Source: Laburnicola sp. R22_1 (Eukaryota; Ascomycota; Dothideomycetes; Pleosporales; Didymosphaeriaceae). Taken from it: a stretch of DNA of 64,000 bases. Shown piece after piece: positions 10,335 through 21,802 of the stretch (the stretch's first letter is position 1; every line of letters starts with the position of its first letter). A program made the translations under genes and the position numbers. The stretch spans positions 2,356,001-2,420,000 of the forward strand of contig JACONQ010000005.1 of assembly GCA_014281115.1 (NCBI GenBank). The letters are read 5' to 3'. The notes under the pieces were generated by a model that saw only the letters and a list, made by a program, of their open reading frames with translations, was not told where the DNA came from and made no database searches.

Positions 10335-11982
10335 CTACGCCATGAACCTCCTCCCCATCTCCTGCCCCGGCAACTCATCCAACCACCCATCCACATCCTT
10401 ATCCACCGCCTTCACCGCCTGACACCTATTCATCTCCTCCACCGTCTGCGTCTCCAACACGCCCTGCATCCCGGGACTCCCACACCCATGAACAGCGTTG
10501 ACAACGTACCGTAGCGAGTACGGCCGCAAGTACGGCCGAGCCGTGCACGGTGTATAGAGTGCGCTTTCAACCTTGAAATTAGCCAACATACAATCTGTGC
10601 ACGGCTCGGCCGTACTTGCGGCCGTACTCGCTACGGTACGTTGTCAACGCTGCCCATGAAACATACAACTATCATTCATCACGCGCTGCAGGCTATCCCC
10701 CTTCCACCCGAACAGATAATCCGCATGCGTCCCGTACCCCTGGCTGTCCATATACGACCATACGAACGGCTGGGATCCGTCGCTGGGCCACATGTCTTTG
10801 AAGACGGTCGTGTCCCACATGGTTTCGTAGGCGACTTGGGGGACGCGGACGGGGTGCGAGGCCGGGCAGGGGCCAGCTTCGCGGAAGCCGCCTTTGGTCG
10901 TGGAGAACATGTGGGATTGGTGGTTGGGGCTGTCTTTGTCGCGTCCGTTCCAGCAGGCGGGGAAGTGGTGGATTTCCTGGTGGGTGTGGTTTAGTGGATG
11001 TATCTGGAGTGTGAGGTTTGGTGTGGGGTGGGGTTTTGGGGTAGGAGAAGGGGGTGCGATGCGTACCATTATACCGGCTGGACAGGGCTCCTGGGGGAAA
11101 TCAGGCGTTTCGAAGCCGCGGGTGAGGATCGTTTGGAGGCACGTGTAGCGGAGGCCGACGGTGGCTTGGGATTTGTTGGTGATGGTGGGGCTGCCAACCG
11201 TCATGCGGAAACCCTTGTGTGGGGCGTTAGCTGGCAATTGCGACTGTGACTTGCGCTGGGAAAGACAGGGCAAGCACGCAGGGAGGAGGAGAGCGCGAGA
11301 CGTAGACGTACGGGTGGAAAAGCAGTGATGTACTGGTCGCCGTTGCCGTCGAAGTCTTTTTGGGTATAATACACGGTCATACCACCTTTTATAGTTCTGT
11401 CGTTTTGTCTGTGGTACCCCCAGTTTTATGTTAGTACAATAATCTGACAGATAGGAGAGACAAGACGAGGAAAGGGGAGCAAAAAGATGGAAGAAACACA
11501 CCCTTCATACCCCAGCTGCGCGTTAGGAAACTGCGGCACACGCTTGTAACTCCCGTTCTCGTGGTGGAAATACATGGTTGCGGTCCAGTAGTTGCTATAT
11601 ATCTCTGGAGTTAGCGCATTCATTCTTTCGCTTTTAGGTCCCACCCAACGCTCATCTGCGAGGTGAATGGATGGATAGGGTAGGATGTACCTGAAATCTT
11701 CGGTATATGCGCACGTCGTGCAATTTGCTTGTTCGCCTATGTCGCCTGTCATTGTTGAGGCGAAGGCATTGCCTCCGACGATCTGCGGACGCGTTAGCTT
11801 CGGTTTATGAGGAGATGGGTATGGGGATGGGGGAGAGAGCAACGGACTTGGTGGACGTGTGAGGAGGGGTTGGCGCCGGGTTCGACGAGGGGGTCGAGCC
11901 GTTGAACGGAGACAGTTGAGCAGCCGAAGCGGATGGCTGCTTGGGCGATGCCAGCTTGCAGGAGGAGTGTGGGCCACTTCAT
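10335..11982 (-). pseudogene. DUF1996 secreted protein gene, interrupted by a MITE
   Basis: Six exons on the minus strand: 11848-11982, 11691-11782, 11511-11594, 11312-11408, 11067-11213 and 10335-10976. Introns of 65-102 bp have consensus ends and phases agree throughout. The protein starts with a signal peptide (MKWPTLLLQAGIAQA). Conserved DUF1996 blocks follow: RLDPLVEPG, HVHQIVGGNAF, NYWTATMYF, GFRMTVG, PDHQ-like [15 protein letters not shown] and GSQPFVWS. A 160-bp hairpin MITE plus 8-bp duplication lies inside exon 6 after MFHG, giving a TGA at 10644-10646. Without the insert about 342 aa would be encoded, ending with the usual DGWLDELPG. A Tc1-like element sits 12 bp upstream of the ATG, separating the gene from its promoter. 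DUF1996 proteins are secreted and of unknown function. Confidence 0.88.
10485..10660. mobile_element. 160-bp hairpin MITE with hAT-like 8-bp TSD
   Basis: The element is 10493-10652, flanked by CCCATGAA at 10485-10492 and 10653-10660 (an exact 8-bp target duplication). Its first and last 56 bp (10493-10548, 10597-10652) are perfect inverted complements starting CAGCGTTGACAACG, leaving a 48-bp loop. Eight-base duplications and CAGCG termini point to the hAT superfamily. It encodes nothing. The perfect arms suggest recent insertion. The autonomous partner is unknown; the hAT element at 60.5 kb shares CAGCG ends and GTACGG-rich subterminal sequence but not the full arm. Confidence 0.92.
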
Positions 11983-12483
11983 CTTCTCGTACAGTAGGGT
12001 GACAAAAAAAGCGCTTAGTAAAAAGATACCTTTTTAAAAGTTATATAACTAAGTGAGTTTTAATACTATGTAAATAAAAAGTATACGGTTTTAAAGAAGA
12101 AATATAGGATATTAAGATTAGGTACTAGTTACGTGCTTACTAAGCAGGGTCCTTAAGGTATCTATCTCTAAACTTAGTGTTTCTAAAAAGTCAATTTTTA
12201 AGGCGTTATGACTTTTTTATTTAGTATGCTACTAGGCTAATGATTTAACTAGCTATTCTAGGCATAGTGTAGATTACGTAAGCAAAATTTCGGAGTACTT
12301 ATATAACTTAATTAAGAAATTATTAAAGGTTAAAAAGTCACGTGATTTTAAAAGTTAATTAAATCACGTGATTTATTACTAAGATTATAGTATAATATAA
12401 TATCTTTTGTCTAGTAAATTTTCTCTTTTGTATTTCCTCGAATGGAGCCAAAATTGTCAAAACTCGAAAGTTAAGTTTCTTTA

Positions 12484-14332
12484 ACATGGATGGCAAGCGA
12501 GCGGCGCAGGCAAGCGAGCGGCGCACCCCATCAACTTTTTGCACCTTTGAAGTCGCGCAGCTCAACCACAATATAATATACTATATAGATTTTGATACAA
12601 TAGATTAAGCAGTATTTAAAGTATCTTTTTTGCACGTACGTGAGTTATGCCCAAGCTCTCTGCACCTTGTGCAGCGCGCCAGAGCCTGGCGGCTCAGGCC
12701 TGATCGCTCTCCACTTTGACGCTGTTCATGCTCTATCTGCTGGTCAGCCGCCTTTTAAGCAAGTATATTCTCTCCCTCTCCCTTTGTTAAGGTCCCCTAC
12801 TTCTGTATCCGCTTCTTTTTGCGCTGTCTACGCTTAGTTGCTGCCTTATTGGCTCTCTTAAGGCTAGTAATCTGATCGCGCATAAGCTCAGCTGAGAGCA
12901 TTATTACTTTAGCACCCTTCTTAAGTTGATTAATCGCCTGAATAATAGAGGCAGGCGAGGAGCTCTTGTGCCGTTGAACGCGCTCACGGATTAGAGTTGA
13001 TTGAGCCTCAAGCTCACGTATGTTGCTCGGCGTTTTGGCTTCCTAGAGAGCCTCTAGCAGAGCAGCTGGTGAAGGCGTACGAAGCTGCACATCCAGCTTT
13101 GATAGAACAGCTTCAGGCTAGAGAGGAACAAGGCCTGCGCCTCAAAAGGCTAAACAGATATTGGCTGATGTAAATGATTGCTTAAAGGCTGTCTTAAAGG
13201 CTGGCAGGAATTCAAGCTTTGTGATGTGGTTGATGTAGTTACAGATTAGAGCCTCAACCTCTCGGCTGTACGCGCGCTTTAACGGCGAGAAGCAGCCCAT
13301 ATTAAGTGGCTATAGTAGATGCAAGGAGTAAGGCGGCATGCAGAGCGTGTAGATGTTGTTCTCCTTGCAGAGCTGTTGAAATTTAAGAGAGTAGTGGCTC
13401 GCATGGCTATTAAGGATAAGCAGCCTACGCGTGCCAACAATCTGGGTCTCTGTATGCTTAATAAAGTGCTTTAGCCACTCAACTCCAAGCTTGTTTGTCG
13501 TCCAGCTGTTGTCGCTAAGAGATATAGCCCAATTGCGCGGGATATCCTCCTCGTACCAAGCAGATAGGTGGTGCTAGCCAGCAAAGATAATAAACGGTGG
13601 GATAGCCTAGCCAGCAGCGTTGATTGCTTGGACAAGTGTCACCCACTCGCGGTTCCCAGGCTGGACAGCCTTTAGCCGGCCTCTCCTCTCTAACCCTGTA
13701 ACAACGAGCTGAGTTGTAATCTTGCCCATTATGAAGCCAGCCTCATCAAAATTGTAGACGTCCTTATCGCAGATGCTGTACCTAGCCTTAGTCTGCTCTA
13801 CAAGCTTGAACCAGGCGCTAATTAGGATAGGATCCTTATAGAGAGCTCTCTGTCTATCGTAGGCTTGGTTAAAACACGTCTTAAGAGAGTCTGTACGCCT
13901 AACAAAGTTGGCTGGCCACTTCTGTCCAACCTGGCCTGCGCCGCGCGCAGCTAGCAGCTTATCTGCCATATTGCGAATTGCTAAGTAGGTAGGCGAAAAT
14001 CCACGTAGGTCCAGATTAAGTATATAACGAATTATCACCTCCTCTTCTAGCTGGGTGAGCTTTTTTAAGTTGGGCTGGTAATCGCGTCGCGTAGGTCTCC
14101 TAGCGCGTTGGTGGCGGAGCGTTGTTTTGGGTATATTGTAGACTGCTGCAGCAGCTTAGTTGCTTTAGATCTAGCTGGTATTAATTAAAAAGATGGCAAG
14201 CTGAACATCTGCTTCCTTTAAAGCTATTTAAGTGTTGTGGCGTGGAGTTGTTGTAGGACGCGTTTAGAGCGGGTGCGAAAGTTGATGGGGTGCGCCGCTC
14301 GCTTGCCTGCGCCGCTCGCTTGCCATCCATGT
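12484..14332 (-). mobile_element. Fot1/pogo-like DNA transposon, copy 2 (1849 bp), inverted relative to copy 1
   Basis: Same terminal repeats and same length (1849 bp) as 3085-4933 but in opposite orientation. It is flanked by TA at 12482-12483 and 14333-14334, inside the transposase frame of the Tc1-like host element. The sequence is nearly the same as copy 1 with scattered transitions. Confidence 0.95.
12604..14227 (-). pseudogene. DDE_1 transposase of copy 2, multiple stops
   Basis: Homologous to the transposase at 3190-4812. An open N-terminal part of 143 codons (13607-14038) retains YNFDEAGF. After INAAG the frame hits TAG, and further TAG codons occur at the lost Gln/Trp positions across the catalytic domain. 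The equivalent of the second catalytic block reads with a His/Ser-rich sequence from [12 protein letters not shown] codons on the minus strand, so at least one catalytic Asp is again Asn. It is non-functional. Confidence 0.8.
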
Positions 14333-15945
14333 TACTTAAAAAAGCAAATACTTCTAATTCTACTATTGCTACTACCCTTAATAAGCCTCTACAATCTATT
14401 AAGACTGCTATTAGACGTATTAATAAGAAAAATAAGGGAGATAACTTATTAAAAGGAGTAAAACAGGGGAGAGTAACTAAGGTTACTTCTAGGGAGAAAA
14501 GAGTTATTAATAGGGATTTAACTAAAAGCCCTAAGAAGACAAATAAGAGGCTATTAGAAGAAAATAGTTTTGGCTTTACTAAGAGGACGTTACAGAGAGT
14601 TTTAAAAGGAGAAGACTATTCTTTTAACGTCTCTAAGAAAAAAGGCCTATTTAACTAAAGAAAGAGCTAAAAGAAGAGAATTCTGGGCTATAGAGATAGT
14701 TAAGGAGCTAGAAAATATTAACTTTGCTAAAGTTATATTTTCTGACGAGTCTACTATCCAAAGGGAGCATGGTAATAGGCAAGAATATATAAGAAAAAGG
14801 GGAAAATCGAAAATTAGGCCTGAACAGCGCAAAAATCGAATAACTAGTAAGTTATTAATTTCTTTTAAATTCTAGAATTATAGAGCCCGTTTTTCTCTAT
14901 AATTAGCCTATTTTACTTTTTTTATATCTTTTTTTTTGAGCTAGTACTAATTTACTAAAAGCGCGAGATATTTCTATCTTAGTCTGGGGCTATATTTGGA
15001 TAGGAGGACGTTCTAAACTAGTGTTTTTAAGGGGCCCTATTAAAACTAGGACCTTTAATAACACTAGATATATATAGGAGTGTTTAAATCCTATCTTAAA
15101 ACCTTTTTTAAAAAGAGGTAAGTAAAGTACCCCTTTTTCTTCTTTTTTCTTTTTTCTTTTAATATATATATTATATTTTTTATAATCTTATTCTTTATAC
15201 TAATTATAACTAGGCTGAAAATTTTAACAGAATAATTCGAAGATCCACGGAACTCTACAGGTGAAAAGGTAGTTTTCTAGGAATAAAGTCTTTGTTTTTG
15301 GGCATCCACCCTATTCACCAGACTTAAATCCTATAGAAAAACGTTTGGAGTCTATTAAAAGATAGGCTAGGAAAAAGAAATAGGGCTTCTTTAGGCTTTA
15401 GCACTAGTAAATCTAGTGTAGAAGCCTTTAAAAGAGCTATACAAGAGGAGTGGGATTTAATTCCACAGGAGGCTATAGATTATTATATACTATCTTTGCC
15501 TAAGCGTTATAATAACATTATAGAGGCTAAAGGATAGTATACTAAGTACTAGTTATATATTATTTACTAGTTCTATCTAATTGTTTAATTTAATTAACTT
15601 TTATCTTTTTCCTTATAATTATTATTTCTATAAATAAACCTATAATAAAAATTAAGTTATATAGTCCTTATAGACTAAACTATAATATATATAAGTTATA
15701 GAATTTTATCTACGTAGAAAAAAAAGTTATATAGGGTCAAAGTTTTAAGAAAAAATTTCCTTAACTTTACTAAGATACCTCTAGTTAGCGCTGATTACTA
15801 AGCTCTTACTAACCTTTTATACTAAATCTCCTAAACCTTCTCCTTAAAACGGTATACTTTTTATTTACATAGTATTAAAACTCACCTAGTTATATAACTT
15901 TTAAAAAGGTATCTTTTTACTAGGCGCTTTTTTTGTGTCACCCTA

Positions 15946-16870
15946 CTGTACGGTCTGTCTAATTGTCCAGTGCAAAAATCTGGGTTCGCGATGTGGATGT
16001 AGGCGGATTAGAAGCAGTGAGTGGCGCCCCATATACAACGAAGTACTCCTAAACCCGATCCCACAGTTCTCGATCGCACCCGCTTATGTATCACCCACCC
16101 ACCCCCATTAGTCCATGTTTATCCCCACCACCACAGTGACAAAATATCGTACTTCATCTATGCTACATTTCAGCATCCATAAGCCGTGCGTCACGCATAG
16201 TGTTGTAGATTAATTTACCCAGTCCCCGCCCCGGGACCACGCAACTGTTGGGATTTCGACATTGGGTTCGTTGGGAGAGAGGGGAGTGCCGGTGAGAGAG
16301 AGCAATGGTTGCCATGGGTGGGAGATTGATTGGGGGCTTGGCGAGATAGGGGTGTGGTTGGGAAGATGGATGGATGGGTGAGATTAGGTTCCAAGGTTGC
16401 TGGGAAGGCACGTGATCATGTAGGTGCCCAGGTGCCCAGGTGCGGGTGCGGGTGCCCAACTGTGGGATTTCGCGATTGTGCTGGTGGGCCCGGGTTGTGA
16501 TTGGACTGTTGGCTATCAAGGAAAGAGAGTATTTCGGTTAATAGGATACTGACTGGCAACGTCAAAATCAACGAGCAAGTGGCGAAGACCAGGGATTCAA
16601 GTCGTAATCGTGTTTTTATGAGACGGTTCTGTAACATTCGGCTATTTGACTATCCTGCATCAAATCGGGCGTTCTGTTACAGTGCGTGCCATAAGCCTGT
16701 CTATGTAAATCATTTTTTGTCCTATTTGTGAGGTTATTCCTAGTCCCGCGCTCTACCAAGGAAGCTGAAGAGGAACAGGTAGCTTGTCTTTTGGTCCAAG
16801 CACTGCTTCTGCAGTACCAATATCCCTGATTTGAAATTAGCAAAGCCAGACCACAGCAGTACAAGACTAT
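15946..16870. other. Displaced promoter region and intergenic DNA
   Basis: GC-balanced sequence immediately right of the Tc1-like insertion. Before insertion it lay directly upstream of the minus-strand DUF1996 gene, so it probably contains that gene's promoter. An open frame of 118 codons at 16163-16519 (minus) is Pro/His-rich and looks non-coding. Confidence 0.5.
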
Positions 16871-17773
16871 TCACCCAGCTCCGCGTGGCGCCCAGTACTG
16901 CCCCGTCTTCGAGATGTCGAACGTTGATATCCACTCCACGAGAGACTTTGCAGCCTCATCGGGAGTCACAGCTATCTCCTTGTTAGCCTCGCTGCCCAGC
17001 TTTTGCTCAACCACAGCGTACCACCACCGTCATCCCAGAACTTGTCGAAACCCACACTACGGGTCATCTCGGTCCGCATGAAGCCCGGGTGAACCGTGGC
17101 TACTGCGACCCCTCTTTCCTTCAGATCCAGGCTCAACAGCTTTGCGCACATGTTGAGGGCAGCCTTGCTAGCGTGGTGCCTATGACATGAGTGCTGAGTA
17201 AGTAAAGTTCACCCGGGCCAATCGCCTTTGGGCATGTAATGTAGATGAGACGTACCCATAATTGCCGCCGCCCTCTTCCTCGTGCCGCAAGCTGATGCTT
17301 CCGCTCTCCGAGGAAACCAGCACAACATTTGAACCGGACCCTAACAAAGAAGCGGAGTCGTTGGCGAGAGCGGTCACCAAGATCGTAGGGCCAATAGCGC
17401 AAGTACGATACATCTGCTCCTGCGCTTCAAAGGACGGTTCCTTGAGTGTCTCCGTTGCAAAGTATCCCGCCGTAATGATGACGACATCAATGTGGGAGAT
17501 TGACCTCGTGTGCAGGAAGTTAAGCAGGTTCTTGCCAGCATCTGGAGAGGCGATGTCGATGCCAGGCACGTAGGTGAGATTTTTTGCTGTAGAGACGGGG
17601 AAAATCAGCGCAAACTGAATGTTACAATTACGATGACGATAAGGCGTACTGTTTGCCGGCGGGCTGGCGGTTCGAGCTGTTGCGAGGACCGTGTTGTTCG
17701 GATTGGACGTGTAGGTGTTCGCTAGGCTCGCACCGAGGCCACGGGTGGCGCCTACGATAAGGATGACAGGCAT
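16871..17773 (-). CDS. Short-chain dehydrogenase/reductase (CsgA-like)
   Basis: Four exons on the minus strand (17650-17773, 17256-17586, 17022-17179, 16871-16971) with 63-, 76- and 50-bp introns give 237 aa, normal for a classical SDR. The start is ATG 17773, directly before the Rossmann strand VILIVGATRGLG (NAD(P)-binding TGxxxGxG type). Other blocks are IITAGYF (NAG position), VSSESGS (catalytic Ser) and HPGFMRTEM. At the active-site Tyr/Lys the spliced protein reads NYGHHASKAAL: the Lys is present, but Tyr lies six residues before it rather than four. This form may be normal for the subfamily or a splice ambiguity. A cytosolic oxidoreductase of unknown substrate. Confidence 0.85.
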
Positions 17774-18221
17774 CTCGAGGGTGGTGTGCTTGCAGAGTTG
17801 GGCTGCTGGAGCGATTATACAGGTCTTTCGCATGGAGGAGTAAAGTGACGTAGGAGTTGCGAATGCCATGCGTCTGCGATGTCTACGCTTATCGATAAGC
17901 ACGATGAGGCACGCTGGACCACGACTGCTTCTCATTTTCTCTTACTAAACTATTCATGGTGCTTATAGGACTATATACTGCACTCTTGTGGGTAACTAGT
18001 TAGGTAAGGGAAGACTGGTAGGTGGTACTGCAGTCAAAGTTCCATCCTATGTGTGGTTGCATTGTGAACCTTAAGACGTATGTATGTACAAGCCCAAATC
18101 TAAGCTCATATATTGCGTATTTTACCTGAACAAGATAATGACTGTCTATATTTAGCTGTATGACACGTTGAACCATACAGGTGGGCTGGGGCTGGGGCTG
18201 GGGTATGTATAAGCACGTGAC
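17774..18221. other. Intergenic
   Basis: Upstream of the SDR gene. Open frames here have no recognisable product. A short GGGGCT repeat is at 18187-18203. Confidence 0.4.
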
Positions 18222-18326
18222 ACTGTGTGCTAGGTACTGGGTTATAGTGCCTCCTGTTTTACTCCTCTCTGTGTATGGTGCGGACTCGACCTTGGTTAGA
18301 ATCTCCACACGACGAAGATCTTCAAT
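18222..18326 (+). repeat. SINE-like dispersed repeat, copy A (~105 bp)
   Basis: Starts ACTGTGTGCTAGGTAC and ends GATCTTCAAT. It shares its whole length with copies at 28913-29016 (inverted), 35872-35977 and 55106-55209. It contains GGTTAGAATCTCC, which resembles a pol III B box (GGTTCRANNCC) with one mismatch. No clear target duplication is seen at this copy. Confidence 0.8.
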
Positions 18327-19400
18327 ACACAAGTTTGAATGGCTGCCTCGTGCAGGGGCCACTCGAGCCCTGCCCTAAGAGCGCGACTGCACAGATCCTT
18401 CTCTTGCCGCGCTCCTCAACTACTCAACCCGCTGCCCCAAGCTCCTCAAGTCGAGCACCCAACCCCACTTATAACTTACAGTCGTTGCAGTTAGTTGGCA
18501 TATTGTACCGTAAGGCGCCCCTGCCTCCATGTTGCCCAGAAAAAAAAAGGAAATCGCCCGCTTCAGCACCTACACCACTGTTAAGGTCTTGTTACCGCAA
18601 GGTGCTTAATATGTGTTTAATTTTGCTTTTTAAGCTAAATAGTTTAATTTTAAACTAGATAAAGTAGCACTAAACACTCCTTTTATAATTAATCTATAAA
18701 AGGATACTATTAAGTAGTAGTAGACCTAGCAACTATTACTCAGTACTTCCTCCTATAATACTTATAGAGCGCTAGAATATACTTCCTATACTCTAGGTAA
18801 AGACTATTACTATCTTTAATATACTTAATAAGGGATTATATCCTTTTTAGCTCTCTTTTAATAAATATAGTATTCTCTTTAGTTTCTAGTACTATATATT
18901 AGTAATTATATAAGATTAATTTAATAAGCGTACCCTTAGGCAAGTTATAGCACCTTACTAATACCTTTTTAAGGACCTTTATATACTATATTTTTCTATT
19001 ATTCTTTTTCTTTTTCTTTTCCTTTTTCTTTTTAACTTTTTATAGCTATATATGTGTATAGTAGTAATCATTATTAGCAGTAAGTATTGCTAGTAAATAG
19101 TTAGGATAGTGTAGATAAAGCATTAATTTTAAATCTATTTATATTATATAAGTGTTAATAAGTATAATAAAGTTAAGGTTAAACTTACTATAATAAACTA
19201 GATAGGTTGTTATTTAAATAGTGGTTGTTAAATATAGCTGTTAGAGACATACTAGCGTGCCTTTTAATATTACTATAGCTTCCCTTACTAGCAAAGTATA
19301 AGATAGAGTTGTATATAATAGAAGTATAGTTGTAGTATTTAAACTTTAGTTCAGCTCCTTGTAAGTCACTATCGCCTTGAAAAAAAAATTCGGCCCCTTC
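18327..19400. other. AT-rich RIP-like block, no gene seen
   Basis: From about 18,600 to 19,390 the sequence is strongly AT-rich, depleted in CpA/TpG and full of stops in all frames. It is probably an unrecognisable repeat relic. Confidence 0.5.
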
Positions 19401-19413
19401 TACCAACAAAATT

Positions 19414-21767
19414 GTGTTGGTTGCAACAACAACACCACTGTTAAAGACACAAGCAAACAAACGACCCCGAAATACTTATCAGTTTGGAGATGAAGTAAGC
19501 GTAGGCGATAGGCACGAAGGCGACTCGCAGGAAAGCAACACGAATGCAGACAGCGCGAACGAGCATGGCTCATACGGGCTCTTTTGTGATTTGCCCGGCG
19601 AGTTGAAGGACCAAATCTGTTCATACGTATGCAAGCGATCTATCGGTCACACTGAATGTAGCTTGCACTAACTCGTCATCCAGTTGCCAACGATGGACAT
19701 CATCTCTCTTCTTGCTGTTACGGCTGGGCAGAAAAAGCATAGTGCTGCCGCACTCTTACACCACGCACTGTATTGCCACCCCACCATCTGCCTGAATTCC
19801 GCTATGTTGTATAAAAACTCCTAATTGCTACCACTCGGGCTCCAAAAAACGCTCATCTCGTTTGGACTATCCGTTTCGATGTAAAGGCACAGCATGCTGA
19901 ATCTTTTGCCTATATATTGCAGAGGTTGAAAAAGCGCATGCCCCGTCTCCACGGTATCTTGTTCACGTCCAATAGCGTTTTAGGCTATGAGATGTCGCAG
20001 GTTATGTCCACACTCTTACGGACCAACTTTAAGGGCGCCTTCATAGAAGTCCCCCGATATACCGCTACAAACATTATAGGACAACCGGAATGGCTCAGAA
20101 ATCAAAATTGGACATGCCTTGACACCACTGACAAGTTTTATTAGCAAGAAATAAAGAAATTCAACCGCTATGTGGATCAATTTGCGAACATAAAATACGC
20201 ACCCAACAAGCCGGAATACATTGAGCAAAAAACTGGATCTGTGGCTTACTATGTCAAGTTCTTCAACCCAGCGATTAAAGTTGGCAAAAATCTGTGCAGT
20301 GAAACAGACCTGTTTGATACCGATTCAGAGAAACAACAGTGTTACGACATTCTAATACCCAAGCTTGCGTTATTATGGCATGCACAAGAAGTGGCGGATC
20401 CTGTAGCCCGTGGCAAAGTGCAGGCCATTGCAATGTTCGATTCATCTGAGATATCGTTGAAATCTTACAAAGTACCTGGAGGAAAGCGTTTCGACAGCGC
20501 AATCCGGGTACTAGGCTGGAAACATACCGTGTATCCTGTGCAACTTCGGCTGGTGGAATTGAACGTTCGGGATTATGGACTGATGCTCCAGAAGAAGGTG
20601 TCCAAGGAAACCATTCCCCTCGAAGTAGGAATCGACCAGCTACAACTTTTGAAGCTATGGAATTGTCAAGGCGTGGCGGAATTCATGCTGGGCGCCCATA
20701 TCCAGAGCTTGAGTTCGAGCTTAAACGCCATGATCTACATTCTGACGAATAAGGTGGACTTCAAGTACAGCGGTGTAGCGAAGGTTCTTCTCTTCGTACA
20801 TCATTGCGATAATCTTGAGCATTTGTGCCTCCATTTGCCTTGGAATGCCAATGATATGGCCTCGAAAGAATTGGCTAGCCTAACCCCAGACAGCATGTGG
20901 CACGACGAGGCACATTCAAATTTCAACTCTACGTATGAGGTTTCGTTGACGGACCAGAGCTGGCTGAAGAAGTTTTACGAGACCGGTAGTTCTGCTTCGA
21001 AGCGCGTCGCAAACGGGGATCTGCCTCTGGGAAATGACCCGCCCCTCGGCGAAAGCTCGCACGAATCAAACTCTGCCGTTACGGATGACTGGACACGCAT
21101 GCAGGAGAAGGCCTTTCTGTACTGGATGCTGCCGGAAACTCTCTCCCGTAGTAAGCACAAGCTCAAGACGATATCGCTTCGAGGTGGCAACTATCAGGAA
21201 GTCCCACAGGAGCATCTTCAATTCATTGTCGAGGAGTTAGTTTCGCTCATGGACCTCGGACTCCCAATTCCATCTATTACTGCGGCTGTTGAGCTCGGCA
21301 AGATGACCCATGTTTTAAGTGCAGATGTTCATGATCTCGCAGTAAGTTGACTATACACTGTCATGATACGATAGACTAACAATTGGAAGGCCATGCTGGT
21401 GAAACGGTGCTCTCTTGAGTACCTGCATCTATTCGCACCTAAAGCCCCATCAACTACGGCACACAATTTCGGTGTTAATGGTAAATTGCCAGGATTGGAA
21501 GCTGTGGCAAGGGCAATTGTCTCTATATTGTGGAAGAGAGGGCTCCGTATCCGGTTTTTCTCGATATCCCTCCGAGACGTGGTCTCGGACTACTCCACAA
21601 CTGTGACGGAACCCGCCGAAATGATCCATCTTCGGTTCGGAGGCGATCCCAACAAGTGCGAAACCCTAACCGCCTCTGAGATAGGCCGGCCCATGGAGCG
21701 TTTTGGCGACGTCACTGAAAGTCAGTACAAGAAGATCAAGGAGAAGGTAACAGGACAAGTGGAATAG
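19414..21767 (+). pseudogene. F-box-like protein gene, disrupted
   Basis: An N-terminal segment contains LPGELKDQICSYV, like the start of a fungal F-box. The first part (19414-19910) breaks at a TAA near 19669 and by a frame change near 19825. From about 19,850 one frame runs on (AHLVWTIRFDV, then HGILFTSN) through a single TAG at 20142-20144 and continues open to 21341. A 48-bp intron (21342-21389, GTAAGT, CTAAC) joins the last exon, which ends at 21767. The C-terminal ~520 residues have no domain I recognise. F-box proteins normally recruit substrates to SCF ubiquitin ligases. The single TAG in an otherwise conserved long frame suggests recent decay. Confidence 0.6.
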
Positions 21768-21802
21768 TCTCTTATGGCCGTGATGCGACGCGGAACTGTC
21801 GT

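Larger units (their letters stand above)
12442..15552 (+). pseudogene. Tc1-like (DDE_3) transposase, RIP-degraded and interrupted
   Basis: Coding remnants run from ATG 12442 to the nested insertion at 12482-12483 and resume at 14335. Recognisable pieces are an HTH region (about 14340-14640), YLTKERAKRREFWA and VIFSDEST (first catalytic Asp, about 14745), HPPYSPDLNPIE (DDE_3 third-acid block, about 15305) and a C-terminal AKG*YTKY ending at 15552. There is a frame change in an A-run near 14640 and several TAG/TAA codons. The second catalytic block is not clearly readable. It is inactive. Confidence 0.8.
11997..15943 (+). mobile_element. Tc1/mariner-like transposon, split by a nested Fot1-like copy
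   Basis: Long imperfect terminal inverted repeats of about 100 bp begin GGGTGACAAAAAAAGCGC (left) and end GCGCTTTTTTTGTGTCACCC (right). They are flanked by TA at 11995-11996 and 15944-15945. Total span is 3947 bp; removing the nested 1849-bp element and one TA leaves 2096 bp. The sequence is strongly AT-rich and RIP-like. It landed 12 bp (plus the TA) upstream of the DUF1996 start codon. Confidence 0.9.

Noticed and set aside
16163..16519. 118-codon minus-strand open frame
   Set aside because: Pro/His-rich composition, overlaps G-rich intergenic DNA, no start context or domain; likely chance.
16590..16640. tRNA-like stretch with TTCAAGTC
   Set aside because: No cloverleaf pairing could be drawn.
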